From the NCBI RefSeq assembly GCF_019392195.1, contig NZ_JAHXKI010000002.1:496001-560000 (forward strand): DNA of 64,000 bases. The letters run 5' to 3'. This document shows, one piece after another, positions 8,352 to 19,296 of this stretch. Positions within the stretch are counted from its first letter, which is position 1, and every line of letters starts with the position of its first letter. The stretch is from Marinobacter sp. F4206 (GTDB lineage: Bacteria; Pseudomonadota; Gammaproteobacteria; Pseudomonadales; Oleiphilaceae). Both the position numbers and the translations under genes were made by a program. The notes below the pieces were generated by a model. It was given only the letters and a program-made list of their open reading frames with translations, searched no databases and was not told where the DNA came from.

Positions 8352-10157
8352 ATGGAAGGCATGATCCTGAAACCAGATCTCCGAGTCCCTGAACAAAAGA
8401 CAGCCAGCCTGTCGTTCTGCGATACCACGCCCAAAGCATTTCGGGGGTGGGTAAGCCAGCTGCCCATGGCGAACATCGGAGAGGTCTCGCGCCAGCTCTA
8501 TCACGCAATCATCGAGCTCAACCATCTCTTCATCGCGCCGCAGCAACGCCTGCAGTATCTGGAACTGATTCGCGAAAAGATTCACTTCGTCTGTAACGAG
8601 CTCTCCCGCCACTATCTGGGCATGGCTGTGGCCCTGCCGGAAAAACAACGCAAGATTGCCAATCTGTCCCAGGCACTGCAGCTGCATCTGGCCTCCGGTT
8701 ACAAACTCTGCGTCCTGGAATTTCTCGACAACGGCGGCATAGAGCGCAACCGAAAGCAGGTTGCCATCGCGGTACACCGGGCTATTTCCGAACTGGCGGC
8801 GACCATTGTACGTTCCCATCAGCTTTACTGCCCCAGCCCGGCACAAAGCTGGCTTGAGTGCCACCGCCTGTTCCGCTTTGGCCACCGCAACAAACTGGCC
8901 TCCATTGGCGTCGACGACGACACGTTGCTGCATCGCCGAGCCAGTACCGTGGCCGATGCCTACAAGCGGATTCTTCTGTTGGGATGCGCCCGCCCCAACC
9001 AGCTTCGCCAGTCAGAACTGCTCCACGTTTACGAGCTTTTCGAGGCCTGGAGTGATCACACCCGCTGCGGCCCCGACACCGGAGAAGACAGCCTGTTCGT
9101 GGTCAACATGGAGCGGGACAACCCGCCCATCTATCGCAGCCTGCTCGACCATCAGCCCGGAGAAGAAAGCTTCGGGTTTGATACCCGGGATTTGTCAGCC
9201 ATGTTACTGGAGGTACTGCACGCCCGACGCAATCACAGCGCGGGCGATAGCGGCCTGCACGTCCCTGGCAAGGTCAGCGATACCCTGTTGACCCATCTGA
9301 GCCAGGCTCTGGGCATCCTGGCCAAACGCAATTTCAACCGGATTGCCAGCCAGGGCACGCTGGAGGTCTGCGTTGGCCTCACCGCTGCGCATTATTTCAT
9401 CGCCGGCGAGAAAACCTTCACCGAGTTCGTGAACGGTAACGACAACGGCCACCAGGACGAAGAGAACCTGTTCGTGCGCAATGCCCGCCAAAAACAGGAC
9501 GCCTGGGCCGGCGCCCACGATGCCGGGCCAAGCGACGATGGCTTTCACTCCTCGGATACGCCCATCAACTTCCGGGGCAACTACGGCACTGCTTCGACAC
9601 AGTTTGCCGACAGAAATCGACCGAAATCGCACCACGCCCTACTCATCAACACCAGCCCGGGCGGCTACTGCGTTGCCTGGGAAAGCAATGTGCCAGCGTC
9701 CCTGCAGGCCGGAGAGATTCTGGGCGTGCGGGAACAGAGTTCGCACCCCTGGAGCGTGGCGGTTGTTCGCTGGATTCGCCAGATCAAGCATCAGGGGACC
9801 CAGGTCGGAATCGAACTGCTGGCGCCAAGCGCCGCCCCCTGCGGCGTACGTCTGATCCAGAAGGTGGGCAACAGCAGCGAATACCTCCGGGGTCTGCTGC
9901 TTCCCGAGATCAGCGTGGTCAACCAGTCAGCAACCCTGATCACGCCCCGACTTCCGTTCCAGTCGGGCAGCCGCATCTCGCTTCTGCACGACGGCCGGGA
10001 AGACCAGGGACAGCTGTCCAAAAAAGTATCGTCGACGGGCAGCATCAGTCAGTTTGAGCTGAAACTGCAGAATGCTGCCGCACTCACGCCGACCCGCCAG
10101 GCGACATCGTCCGCGGCTAGCGAGGACGAGTTCGACTCACTGTGGCCCTCACTGTAA
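8352..10157 (+). CDS. PA4958-type protein with degenerate PilZ-like domain
   Basis: Function is not known. The 601-residue protein lies directly before the FimX-type gene, the position held by PA4958 in Pseudomonas aeruginosa. The first 400 residues are mostly helical and soluble, with no signal peptide or membrane segment. Near residue 433, NTSPGGYCVAW followed by GTQVGIELL resembles the second part of a PilZ cyclic di-GMP-binding domain, but no clear RxxxR motif precedes it. It may therefore be a PilZ fold that has lost ligand binding. A link to type IV pilus control with FimX is an inference from position. The start at 8352 lacks a strong ribosome site, and ATG 8361 is an alternative. Confidence 0.7.
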   Translation: MEGMILKPDLRVPEQKTASLSFCDTTPKAFRGWVSQLPMANIGEVSRQLYHAIIELNHLFIAPQQRLQYLELIREKIHFVCNELSRHYLGMAVALPEKQRKIANLSQALQLHLASGYKLCVLEFLDNGGIERNRKQVAIAVHRAISELAATIVRSHQLYCPSPAQSWLECHRLFRFGHRNKLASIGVDDDTLLHRRASTVADAYKRILLLGCARPNQLRQSELLHVYELFEAWSDHTRCGPDTGEDSLFVVNMERDNPPIYRSLLDHQPGEESFGFDTRDLSAMLLEVLHARRNHSAGDSGLHVPGKVSDTLLTHLSQALGILAKRNFNRIASQGTLEVCVGLTAAHYFIAGEKTFTEFVNGNDNGHQDEENLFVRNARQKQDAWAGAHDAGPSDDGFHSSDTPINFRGNYGTASTQFADRNRPKSHHALLINTSPGGYCVAWESNVPASLQAGEILGVREQSSHPWSVAVVRWIRQIKHQGTQVGIELLAPSAAPCGVRLIQKVGNSSEYLRGLLLPEISVVNQSATLITPRLPFQSGSRISLLHDGREDQGQLSKKVSSTGSISQFELKLQNAAALTPTRQATSSAASEDEFDSLWPSL

Positions 10158-10346
10158 AAGGCCCGGGGCGAATCCCCGCTGGCTCGAGGGTTGTTATTGG
10201 ACGCTATCCACTGCATCATTCAGCATACATGACCGACCGGCCCACAGACGCAGACACTCAGCCTCGCATGAGCGAGATGTAAACGCTTACTGTCGCAAAA
10301 ACACGAGGCCGGCTCAGCCAAACGTGCTTCACGAGACGCCTTACGA

Positions 10347-12431
10347 ATGCAGAAAAAGAACGCGACCGTACACCTGTTGATCCTTGATCCCGACCAGAAC
10401 GATGCCGAATCCCTGGTCAGCCTTCTGAGAAACTCCGGCAAGGCAACCCGAGCTCACCGCATCACGTCCGAGGAAGACCTGGAAGAGACCCTGAAAGCCG
10501 GGAACTGGGATCTTTTACTGGCCCGGGATCTTGAGCAGGAATTCACTGCTGACGATGCCCTGGCCATGATCCGGCGGATGGACAAGGATATTCCATTCAT
10601 TCTGCTGACCGAGGAATCGAGTCGCGAGCGCACAGTTGCCATGATGAAGGCAGGTGCCCAGGACACCGTCCCCTTTGCCCATACCGACCTGTTGGTGCTG
10701 ACCGTCAACCGCGAACTGGCCGCACTGGATGAGCGTCGGCGCCGCCGGGTTCTTGAATCCCATCTCCGGGAAGCCGAGCAACGTTGTCAGCTCCTGCTGG
10801 AAAGCTCCAAGGATGCAATCGCCTATATCAATGACGGCATGCACATTTACGCCAACCAGTCCTACATGGAGTTCCTGGGCTACGACGATATTGACGACCT
10901 GATCTGCATCCCGGTGCTCGATACCCTCACGCCGGAAAGTCAGGACAAGTACAAGGAGTTCATGAAGTCATTTGTCGAAAAGGGCGAAGACGGCATGACC
11001 CTGAACTGCACAGCCCGGCGCAGTGACGATCACGAACTGAATGTCACCATGTCGGTATCCGCAGCCACCTACGACGGCGAAGCCTGCACCCAGATCGTGA
11101 TGCAGCCGGAGCACAGCGATGCCGAGCTGGAAGAGAAGCTGCGCCAGATCAGCAGCCAGGATCTTCTGACCGGCTTGTTCAACCGCCAGCATCTGATGGA
11201 TGCTCTGGCAGAAAACATCGCGAAGGCCGGCAAAAACAATGAAACAGGCGCTCTGGCGTACATTGCCCTCGACAATTTCATGAGCATGAAAGGTCAGGTT
11301 GGCATTGCCGGCGCCGATCTGCTCCTGGGTGACCTGGCGAATCTGCTGAAAGAACAGGTCGGCGAGGACATCGTTCTGGCCCGCCTCAGCGATGATGCCT
11401 TCTGCCTCATGAGCCAGCCCTGCGACGATAAAGCGATGGCCGAGCACAGTGAGCGCGTTCGCAAGGCTGTGGAAGACCACCTGTTCGATATCAATGGCCG
11501 TACAATCCAGTTCACCGTCAGTATCGGTGTCGCAGCCATTACCGAGAATTCGCCCAAGGCGGAAGAGCTTATGGCGCGGGCGCACACGGCGTCGTCCGAC
11601 GTGCGCAAACAGGAAGGCCACGAACAGGGCAACGGTGTTCTGATCTACAACCCCGCGGATTACGAGTCGCTGGATGAAAGCAACTCCGTCGAGGCCATCC
11701 AGAAGGCACTGGAAGACAACCGCTTCAAGCTGCTGTTCCAGCCCATCATTAACCTCCGCGGCGAGGGTGAAGAGCACTATGAGGCGTTTGTCCGCATGCT
11801 TGACAAGGACAACGAGGAAGTCTCGCCCTACGACTTCCTGCCCCCGATGGGCCCGTCCGACACCGCCATCAAGATTGACCGCTGGGTGATTCTGCAAACC
11901 ATCAAGCAACTGGCCAGCCACCGCTCGAAGGGGCACGATACGCGCCTGTTCCTGAACCTCACGGCCGAAACCCTGCAGGACAAGACCTTCACGCCATGGC
12001 TCAGTGTTGCCCTCAAGGCCGCACGCCTGCCCGGCGATTCGCTGATTTTCCAGATTCGGGAAGGCGATGCGAACAACTACCTGAAGCAGGCCAAGGAGTT
12101 CACCAAGGCCGTCCATGAACTGCACTGCAAATTGTCCATTTCCCAGTTCGGGTGCGCACTCAACCCGTTCAATACCCTCAAGCACATTGAGACGGACTAT
12201 GTGAAGATCGACGGCTCATTCACGGAAGAAATCCAGAAGAACGACGAAGCCAAGGAACAGGTCAAGGAGATGGTGAAGACCCTGCAAAGCAGCGGTAAGC
12301 TTACCATTATTCCCCTGGTGGAAAACGCCGGCGTTCTGGCCACGCTCTGGCAGGCGGGCGTGAACTATATCCAGGGCTACTACCTGCAGGCACCGGTTCC
12401 GGAAATGAACTACGACTTCGGCGATCAGTAA
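10347..12431 (+). CDS. fimX: FimX-type protein (REC-PAS-degenerate GGDEF-degenerate EAL)
   Basis: In Pseudomonas and Xanthomonas, FimX is a cyclic di-GMP effector that localises to a cell pole and promotes type IV pilus assembly and twitching. This 694-residue protein has the same length and order: receiver-like domain (about 1-125), PAS (about 145-260), GGDEF-like (about 275-420) and EAL-like (about 440-690). GGDEF is replaced by SDDAF at 348-352, EAL by EAF at 479-481, and the DDFG metal site by SQFG at 599-602. It should thus neither make nor degrade cyclic di-GMP but could still bind it. Gene order PA4958-like, fimX, serB supports the assignment. Confidence 0.88.
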   Translation: MQKKNATVHLLILDPDQNDAESLVSLLRNSGKATRAHRITSEEDLEETLKAGNWDLLLARDLEQEFTADDALAMIRRMDKDIPFILLTEESSRERTVAMMKAGAQDTVPFAHTDLLVLTVNRELAALDERRRRRVLESHLREAEQRCQLLLESSKDAIAYINDGMHIYANQSYMEFLGYDDIDDLICIPVLDTLTPESQDKYKEFMKSFVEKGEDGMTLNCTARRSDDHELNVTMSVSAATYDGEACTQIVMQPEHSDAELEEKLRQISSQDLLTGLFNRQHLMDALAENIAKAGKNNETGALAYIALDNFMSMKGQVGIAGADLLLGDLANLLKEQVGEDIVLARLSDDAFCLMSQPCDDKAMAEHSERVRKAVEDHLFDINGRTIQFTVSIGVAAITENSPKAEELMARAHTASSDVRKQEGHEQGNGVLIYNPADYESLDESNSVEAIQKALEDNRFKLLFQPIINLRGEGEEHYEAFVRMLDKDNEEVSPYDFLPPMGPSDTAIKIDRWVILQTIKQLASHRSKGHDTRLFLNLTAETLQDKTFTPWLSVALKAARLPGDSLIFQIREGDANNYLKQAKEFTKAVHELHCKLSISQFGCALNPFNTLKHIETDYVKIDGSFTEEIQKNDEAKEQVKEMVKTLQSSGKLTIIPLVENAGVLATLWQAGVNYIQGYYLQAPVPEMNYDFGDQ

Positions 12432-12449
12432 TTCCGGACCACCAGAACG

Positions 12450-12487
12450 AAAAAAGACCGGCTCCTCGCGGACGCCGGTCTTTTTTT
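12450..12487. terminator. Bidirectional intrinsic terminator between fimX and serB
   Basis: A perfect stem AAGACCGGC paired with GCCGGTCTT encloses an 11-nt loop. A-runs lie on the left and a seven-T run on the right, so the hairpin can stop transcripts from both converging genes. Confidence 0.9.
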
Positions 12488-12507
12488 GACGCGAAACTAA
12501 AGACACT

Positions 12508-13732
<1,225 letters not shown>

Positions 13733-13740
<8 letters not shown>

Positions 13741-16027
13741 TCTCGGTGCTCTCCTCTTCTTCGGTTCTTGCTGCAGAAGGAATCACATCAATGGCATCTA
13801 CCCTCTGGAGGCCCCGAGGCAATTTGTGACCACGCCGGCCTCGCTCGCCAAGGTAATGCTCCAGGTCACCGAACTGCAGCCCCATCTTGCGCTTTCCGGC
13901 GCGAATTTCGAGCTGGTCATCCTCGGCGAACACCGCGACTGCGACCACAAATTCCTCGCGGTTCTGAACGCGGGCGGAGGGAATGCTGATGATCTTGTTG
14001 CCCTTGCCCTTGGCCAGCTCCGGCAGTTCGCTGAGCGGGAACACCAGCATCCTGCCCTCGTTGGAGATTGCGCCGAGGTACAGCGTTTTTTCGGTCGCCG
14101 GTACGGTGATCGGGGGCATGATTCTGGACCCTTTGGGCACACTGACGACTGCCTTGCCGTTCCGGTTCTTGCTGATCATGTCGTTCAGAGAGGTGACAAA
14201 GCCATAGCCGCCATCGGTAACCAGCAGCGTTTTCCGGGCCGGGTCACCCATGAGAAGGCCGGAGAACGTGGCACCGGACGGCGGGTTGATGCGCCCGGTC
14301 AGCGGCTCCCCCTGACCCCGGGCAGAGGGAAGACTGTGCGCCATCAGCGAGTATGCACGACCGGTTGAATCCAGAAATATCGCCTGCTGGTTATTGCGTC
14401 CACGGGCTGCCAGGGCATAGCGGTCCCCCGCTTTGTAGCTCAGGCCCTCAGGCTCTATATCGTGACCTTTTGCTGCGCGGACCCAACCCTTTTCAGACAG
14501 CACCACCGTAACCGGATCGTTGGAAACCAGGTCAACCTCGCTGAAGGCGCGAGCCTCCTCGCGCTCAACGATCGGGGAGCGGCGGTCGTCGCCGAAGGTT
14601 TCGGCGTCTGCCTGCAGCTCGGCCTTGATCAGCTCCCGCAGGCGATCTTCCGACCCCAGGATTGACTGCAGCTCATCGCGCTCGGCAGCCAGCTCATCCT
14701 GCTCGCCCCGGATTTTCATTTCCTCAAGCTTGGCGAGGTGCCGCAGTTTCAGCTCAAGGATGGCTTCGGCCTGCTCCGGGGAAAGTCCGAAGCGCGACAT
14801 CAACTCCGCCTTGGGTTTGTCCTCGGTACGGATAATCTCAATCACCTCATCAATATTGAGGTAGGCGATCAACAAACCCTCAAGGAGGTGCAGTCGAGCC
14901 AGCACCTTGTCCAGCCGATGCTGCAGGCGGCGGGTGACCGTGGTCCGGCGGAAGGCCAGCCATTCGGTCAGCATCTCGTGCAGCCCCTTTACTCCCGGGC
15001 GGCCGTCATTGCCAATGACGTTGATATTCACCCGATAGGTTTTTTCCAGATCGGTGCTGGCAAACATATGCGCCATCAGGCCTTCGAGATCGACCCGATT
15101 AGACCGTGGAACGATCACCAGGCGCGTGGGGTTTTCGTGATCCGACTCATCTCTCAGATCTGCCACCATCGGCAGTTTCTTGGCCTGCATCTGCTGTGCG
15201 ATCTGCTCCAGCACACGCGCACCTGACACCTGGTGCGGCAGATCGGTAATGACGATTTCACCGTTCTCACGAATCCACCGGGCTCGCATCCGCAGGGAAC
15301 CGCGCCCGGTTTCGTACATCTGGCGGATGTCCTTGCGCGGGGTGATGATCTCGGCGCGGGTCGGGAAATCCGGCCCCTTGATGTGTTCGCACAGCTCATC
15401 CACGGAGGCATCCGGGCTATCCAGCAGCCGAATGCAGGCGGCGGTCACCTCCCGCACATTGTGAGGCGGGATGTCGGTGGCCATACCCACGGCAATGCCG
15501 GTGGTGCCGTTGAGCAGGACATGAGGCAGGCGCGCCGGCAGAACCGACGGTTCATCCATGGTGCCATCAAAATTTGGCACCCAGTCTACGGTTCCCTGGC
15601 CGAGTTCACTGAGCAGAACTTCGGCAAACGGCGCCAGCCGGGATTCGGTGTAACGCATCGCCGCAAAGGATTTGGGATCGTCCGGAGACCCCCAGTTACC
15701 CTGGCCATCCACCAGTGGATACCGGTAGGAAAACGGCTGAGCCATCAGCACCATGGCTTCGTAACAGGCACTGTCACCGTGGGGATGGAACTTACCCAGA
15801 ACATCACCGACGGTACGTGCGGATTTCTTGTACTTGGACGTGGATTTCAACCCCAGTTCGGACATGGCGTATACGATGCGCCGCTGAACCGGCTTCAGCC
15901 CGTCTCCTACATTGGGCAGGGCCCGATCAAGGATGACGTACATGGAATAGTCGAGATAGGCCTTTTCCGTGTAGTCCCTCAGTGAAACCCGCTCAAAGCC
16001 CTCATCCGTAGTCTGAAACTCTGGCAT
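13733..16027 (-). CDS. parC: DNA topoisomerase IV subunit A
   Basis: ParC is the DNA-cleaving subunit of topoisomerase IV, which separates linked daughter chromosomes. The 764-residue protein has the breakage-reunion domain with catalytic Tyr126 in [10 protein letters not shown] and a C-terminal beta-pinwheel domain. In the quinolone-determining region, [10 protein letters not shown], Ser86 and Glu90 are present, so no common resistance change is visible there. It lies upstream of serB with an 8-bp overlap. The partner gene parE lies 6.5 kb further on in the same orientation. Confidence 0.97.
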
Positions 16028-16253
16028 GGATGCCTCTTCTGCCTGTATTACCTGATGTGAATGACGCCGATGATGCTACTCGTTGCGTCCGAATTAATCA
16101 CGGACCTCAGCGAGAGGCCACATTATATGGACGCCGGCCCGGATACACCAATTTCCAATAGCGGAATTCCCGAATGGAGACTCTGTAATGCGAGCCGTAT
16201 GCTCGCCGTCACTGAATAGAAGACCGTTTAACTTCTCAAACAAGCGGAACACT

Positions 16254-16505
16254 ATGAAACCCAACCTCAAAGCCTGCGGGCAAGCCATGGTCACTGCCAT
16301 GGTGAATGCGGTACTGGCAGTCGCCCTGATGCTCCTCGTGGAGTTTGCAATCAGCGGCACTTTCCAGGTTCCCGAGCCCTACCTTTGGGCTGGAGTGCTC
16401 ATTTGGCTGGTTATCTTTGCCGGCCAGTTCTGGCGCCAACGGCATTTGTGCAAATCCTGTCAACCGACCGGCAAATCCAGCGATCCTTCCCACCGGGCAA
16501 CCTGA
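16254..16505 (+). CDS. Small two-helix membrane protein of unknown function
   Basis: This is a short hydrophobic protein of 83 residues that I do not recognise. Two membrane segments are evident, one around NAVLAVALMLLVEFAI and one around LWAGVLIWLVIFAG. A cytoplasmic-like tail RQRHLCKSCQ follows, in which CKSC could bind metal or form a disulfide. A start at 16188 would add 22 residues and has a better ribosome site (TGGAG, 9 nt upstream), so the start is uncertain. It lies between parC, divergent, and the zinc peptidase gene. Confidence 0.55.
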   Translation: MKPNLKACGQAMVTAMVNAVLAVALMLLVEFAISGTFQVPEPYLWAGVLIWLVIFAGQFWRQRHLCKSCQPTGKSSDPSHRAT

Positions 16506-16657
16506 CCACGTCGGGTTGCCTGCCCTGACGCCGAAATCCAGGGAAATCTCGAAGACAATCCCTCCCCCGCTGCTATTATTCAGGATGATCAAACAGGGCT
16601 ATGAGGGCGGCTCCGGGCACTTGCACGCCCCCTCCGGCAAGGGCTGAGGATTTCAGA

Positions 16658-17560
16658 ATGCGCTGGCGAAGCGGGAGACGAAGCGACAACATCGAAGACC
16701 GACGCGGTCAGTCTCAACGTTACTCGGCAGCCGGCGCCGGCGGGGTCATGCTACTGAGGCTGCTACCGCTTCTCTTTCGCAGCAAGATCGGACGCGTCAT
16801 CCTGATTGCAGGCGTCGCGGTGGTGCTGGGAGGCAAATTCCTGGGCATCGACCTTCTGCCGATGCTAACGGGAGGGGCCACCACCGCCCAGGCGCCCCGG
16901 GAATTTTCGCAGGCAGAACAGCAGCTCGCCGATTTCACCTCGGTTGTCCTGGCGGATACAGAAGATACCTGGCAGACCATTTTCAACAGTTTCGGCGGGG
17001 ACTACCGGGAGCCAACACTGGTTCTGTTTTCCGGCCAGGTACAATCCGCCTGCGGCTTCGCCAGCGCCGCCGTCGGGCCTTTTTACTGCCCCGGCGACCA
17101 GAAGGTCTATCTTGACCTGTCGTTCTTCGACGATCTGGCCAGACGCTTCGGGGCCCCCGGGGATTTTGCGCAGGCCTATGTCATTGCCCACGAGGTGGGA
17201 CATCACGTACAAACATTGCTGGGCATCAGCCAGGAAGTGCGTCAGGCGGGACAGGGGCGAAGCCAGGCAGAAATCAATGCACTTTCCGTCCGGCAGGAGT
17301 TGCAGGCCGACTGTTTTTCAGGGGTGTGGGGCCACATAGCCCATCGCGATCGCCAGATCCTTGAACCGGGAGATCTTGATGAGGCACTGCTGGCAGCGTC
17401 GGCAATCGGAGACGACCGACTGCAGCGCCGTTCTGGCGGTCAGGTGGTACCCGACAGTTTTACCCACGGAACTTCTGCACAACGGACCCGATGGTTCCGA
17501 AAGGGCTTCGAAAGCGGGGACATTGAGTCCTGCAATACGTTCGCAGCAGAGTCGCTCTGA
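16658..17560 (+). CDS. ypfJ: YpfJ-type neutral zinc metallopeptidase
   Basis: This is a membrane-anchored metallopeptidase-like protein whose substrate is not established. The ATG at 16658 gives MRWRSGRRSDNIEDRRG, the conserved N-terminus of the family, and 300 residues. One membrane helix lies at about 40-62, followed by an external domain. The zinc motif HEVGHH is at 178-183, and a downstream LQADCFSGVW is the usual third-ligand region. An upstream start at 16601 would add an unrelated proline-rich stretch and was rejected. The symbol follows the E. coli homologue. Confidence 0.9.
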   Translation: MRWRSGRRSDNIEDRRGQSQRYSAAGAGGVMLLRLLPLLFRSKIGRVILIAGVAVVLGGKFLGIDLLPMLTGGATTAQAPREFSQAEQQLADFTSVVLADTEDTWQTIFNSFGGDYREPTLVLFSGQVQSACGFASAAVGPFYCPGDQKVYLDLSFFDDLARRFGAPGDFAQAYVIAHEVGHHVQTLLGISQEVRQAGQGRSQAEINALSVRQELQADCFSGVWGHIAHRDRQILEPGDLDEALLAASAIGDDRLQRRSGGQVVPDSFTHGTSAQRTRWFRKGFESGDIESCNTFAAESL

Positions 17561-17567
17561 TCAGAGA

Positions 17568-17589
17568 TTCCGGGCAACCCGGCCCGGAA
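17568..17589. terminator. Hairpin between convergent ypfJ-type and yceI genes
   Basis: A perfect 8-bp inverted repeat, TTCCGGGC paired with GCCCGGAA, has a 6-nt loop. It sits between two convergent genes. There is no T-run, so it is a stem that may protect or stop transcripts rather than a classical terminator. Confidence 0.4.
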
Positions 17590-17614
17590 CCTCTTCAGCC
17601 GGAATGGGCCGGAT

Positions 17615-18196
17615 TTACTGGCGGACGCCCTCGACGGAAATAATGATATCGACGGTTTCAGACGCCTTACCCAGATCCATGGGAATACCGAAATCCTTCA
17701 AGCGAAGCTCGGTCTCAGCCTCGAACCCCATGCGGTAACCACCCCACGGATCAGCCCCGTGGCCAATCATTTCGGCCTCAAGGGTGACTTCCTTGGTGAC
17801 GCCGCGCAGGGTCAGGTCACCGATAATGTCCGCCTCGCCGTCGTCATCGACAACCACCTTCTTACTCTTGAAGCTCGCTTCCGGGTATTCGTCGACAGAC
17901 AGAAAGTCTTCGCTGCGCAGGTGCTTGTCGCGCTCGGCGTGATTGGAGTCAACGCTTGAGGTATCGATGGTGACCGTGACCGAACTGTTCTCCGGGTTCT
18001 CGGCGTCGTAGACGAACTGACCATCAAAATCATTGAAGCGGCCGTACAACCAGCTGTAGCCCAGGTGTGAAATCTTGAAGGTGACGAACTGGTGCGCACC
18101 TTTCTTATCGAAGGCATAGGTACCACTATGCTCATTGGCGAAGGCGCCGCCAACGAATGCCATGGACATGGCGGATGCGAGCAGAACTTTTTTCAT
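17615..18196 (-). CDS. YceI-family periplasmic protein
   Basis: YceI proteins are periplasmic lipocalin-like proteins thought to bind isoprenoid or similar lipids. The start giving [12 protein letters not shown] yields 193 residues with a clear signal peptide, cut after AFA before [10 protein letters not shown]. The barrel motifs [15 protein letters not shown] and [12 protein letters not shown] are family hallmarks. It lies downstream of a cytochrome b561 gene, a frequent pairing, which suggests a quinone- or redox-related role. An upstream start adds 21 residues ahead of the signal peptide and was rejected. Confidence 0.93.
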   Translation of the reverse strand: MKKVLLASAMSMAFVGGAFANEHSGTYAFDKKGAHQFVTFKISHLGYSWLYGRFNDFDGQFVYDAENPENSSVTVTIDTSSVDSNHAERDKHLRSEDFLSVDEYPEASFKSKKVVVDDDGEADIIGDLTLRGVTKEVTLEAEMIGHGADPWGGYRMGFEAETELRLKDFGIPMDLGKASETVDIIISVEGVRQ

Positions 18197-18262
18197 CGGT
18201 ATCTCCCTTTCTCGGTTCAGACCCCAGGGGCCACTTTTTGAAACGTTCGGACGGTACATGGC

Positions 18263-18808
18263 CTACTGACCAAGCATACGCCGGAGTGTGCGGTCGCGAT
18301 CAATCAGGTGGTGTTTCAGGGCGGCAACGGCATGCAGGGCAGCCAGCACCACAATTGCCCAGGTCGACCAGTAGTGAACCACGCCCGCAGTATCCTCAAG
18401 ACCCTTGACCTGACCGGTAAGCGACGGTACGTCGAACCATCCGAACACACTGATGGCCGAGCCATCTGCGGTGGAAATCAGGTAGCCGCTGATCATGGCC
18501 ACAAACAACAGGATGTACAGCAGGGCGTGGGCGGCGTGGGCGCTGGCAACTTCCCAGCGCGTATGGTCGGGCAACGGCCCTGGACCGGAATCAAACAGGC
18601 GCCAGACCACTCGAATAAGCATCAGGGCGAATAAAAGGATGCCGACGCTGCGATGAATGTCGGGACCCTGCTTGTACCAGTCGTCGTAGTAGGACAAATC
18701 CACCATCCAGTAACCCAGCGCAAACAGGCCGATGACAGCCACGGCAACCAGCCAGTGAATTGAAATGGCAACAAGCCCGTAGCGCTCGGAGGAATTTCTG
18801 AATTGCAT
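18263..18808 (-). CDS. Cytochrome b561 family protein
   Basis: This is a four-helix inner-membrane dihaem cytochrome of 181 residues, expected to pass electrons to or from quinone. Histidines suited to haem binding occur in SIHWL, DIHRSVGI, SAHAAHALLY and ALHAVAALKHHL. The four hydrophobic segments are spaced as in the family. The start MQFRNSSERYG has a purine-rich site upstream (GGAAGGGG). It is followed by the YceI gene after 66 bp, and the two are likely one transcript. Confidence 0.93.
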   Translation of the reverse strand: MQFRNSSERYGLVAISIHWLVAVAVIGLFALGYWMVDLSYYDDWYKQGPDIHRSVGILLFALMLIRVVWRLFDSGPGPLPDHTRWEVASAHAAHALLYILLFVAMISGYLISTADGSAISVFGWFDVPSLTGQVKGLEDTAGVVHYWSTWAIVVLAALHAVAALKHHLIDRDRTLRRMLGQ

Positions 18809-18959
18809 CTTCGGTTTGACCCCTTCCCTGACTGATCACGTTATCCGGATTCTAAGAGCCGGATTCGATGAAAAAAATCAAAATGTTTTGCTAACCACCA
18901 TCAGAATTTCTGACCAACGGGACACACCTATGCCTTTGGTCGTATACGGCTTTTACGGA

Positions 18960-18987
18960 TTGTTCAAAACTACAGCACCGATAGACT
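18960..18987 (+). promoter_or_regulatory. Candidate sigma-70 promoter for the 19.0-19.2 kb transcript
   Basis: TTGTTC at 18960-18965 and TAGACT at 18982-18987 are separated by 16 nt. Each matches four of six consensus bases. The match alone is weak; its interest comes from the hairpins, ribosome site and terminator-like stem that follow. Confidence 0.3.
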
Positions 18988-19042
18988 TAACACATATTTC
19001 GCAGCCCCGTCGCGGGGCCTCATTGACTGAGAGGATACAGAC

Positions 19043-19090
19043 ATGGAACTCGATTTCGACGAAAGCGTTGTTGTTCCAAGCAACAATTGA
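19043..19090 (+). CDS. Putative 15-residue peptide MELDFDESVVVPSNN
   Basis: An ATG with an AGAGGA ribosome site about 7 nt upstream opens a 15-codon frame ending in TGA. The peptide is acidic in its first half. It lies between a GCCCCG-tcg-CGGGGC hairpin (19004-19018) and a GCGGCCC-cc-GGGCCGC hairpin (19098-19113). It could be a small protein, a leader peptide or a chance ORF within a small RNA. I know of no family for it. Confidence 0.3.
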   Translation: MELDFDESVVVPSNN

Positions 19091-19151
19091 TTCTCTGGCG
19101 GCCCCCGGGCCGCTCAGCAGCTAATCTCGCAACTTAGTCCGCAAAAGATAC

Positions 19152-19201
19152 AAACGGTTTCCACTTTCTACATGAAACAGTGGTAATGAAACGGTTTTTT
19201 T
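19152..19201 (+). terminator. Terminator-like nested stem with T-run
   Basis: Two copies of AAACGGTTT (19152-19160 and 19189-19197) can pair with one mismatch. Inside them CCACT (19161-19165) pairs with AGTGG (19179-19183). A run of seven Ts ends the structure. It would end a transcript starting near 18995 and also insulates the downstream EAL gene. Confidence 0.45.
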
Positions 19202-19296
19202 GGCAATCTCGGCGCTTACGTCAGTAGTGCTGCCTCCTTGCTCGCCGCATATGTACTGATTCCCGACAGTTCAGGCCGTCCCTTCTGAGGCGACTG

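Larger units (their letters stand above)
18809..19296. other. 488-bp intergenic region with a short transcript-like unit
   Basis: This gap between divergently oriented genes holds no long ORF. It does hold a promoter-like pair, two GC-rich hairpins, a 15-codon ORF with a good ribosome site and a terminator-like structure, all on the plus strand between about 18960 and 19201. These are listed separately. The part before 18960 holds only the likely promoter of the cytochrome b561 gene and nothing else I recognise. Confidence 0.6.

Noticed and set aside
10968..12185. 405-codon minus-strand ORF inside the fimX gene
   Set aside because: It is antisense to a well-supported multi-domain gene, lacks recognisable motifs and reflects high GC in the opposite frame.
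18868..18894. Eight-codon ORF MKKIKMFC in the 18.8-19.3 kb gap
   Set aside because: No ribosome site worth the name, and an A-rich start is likely by chance.
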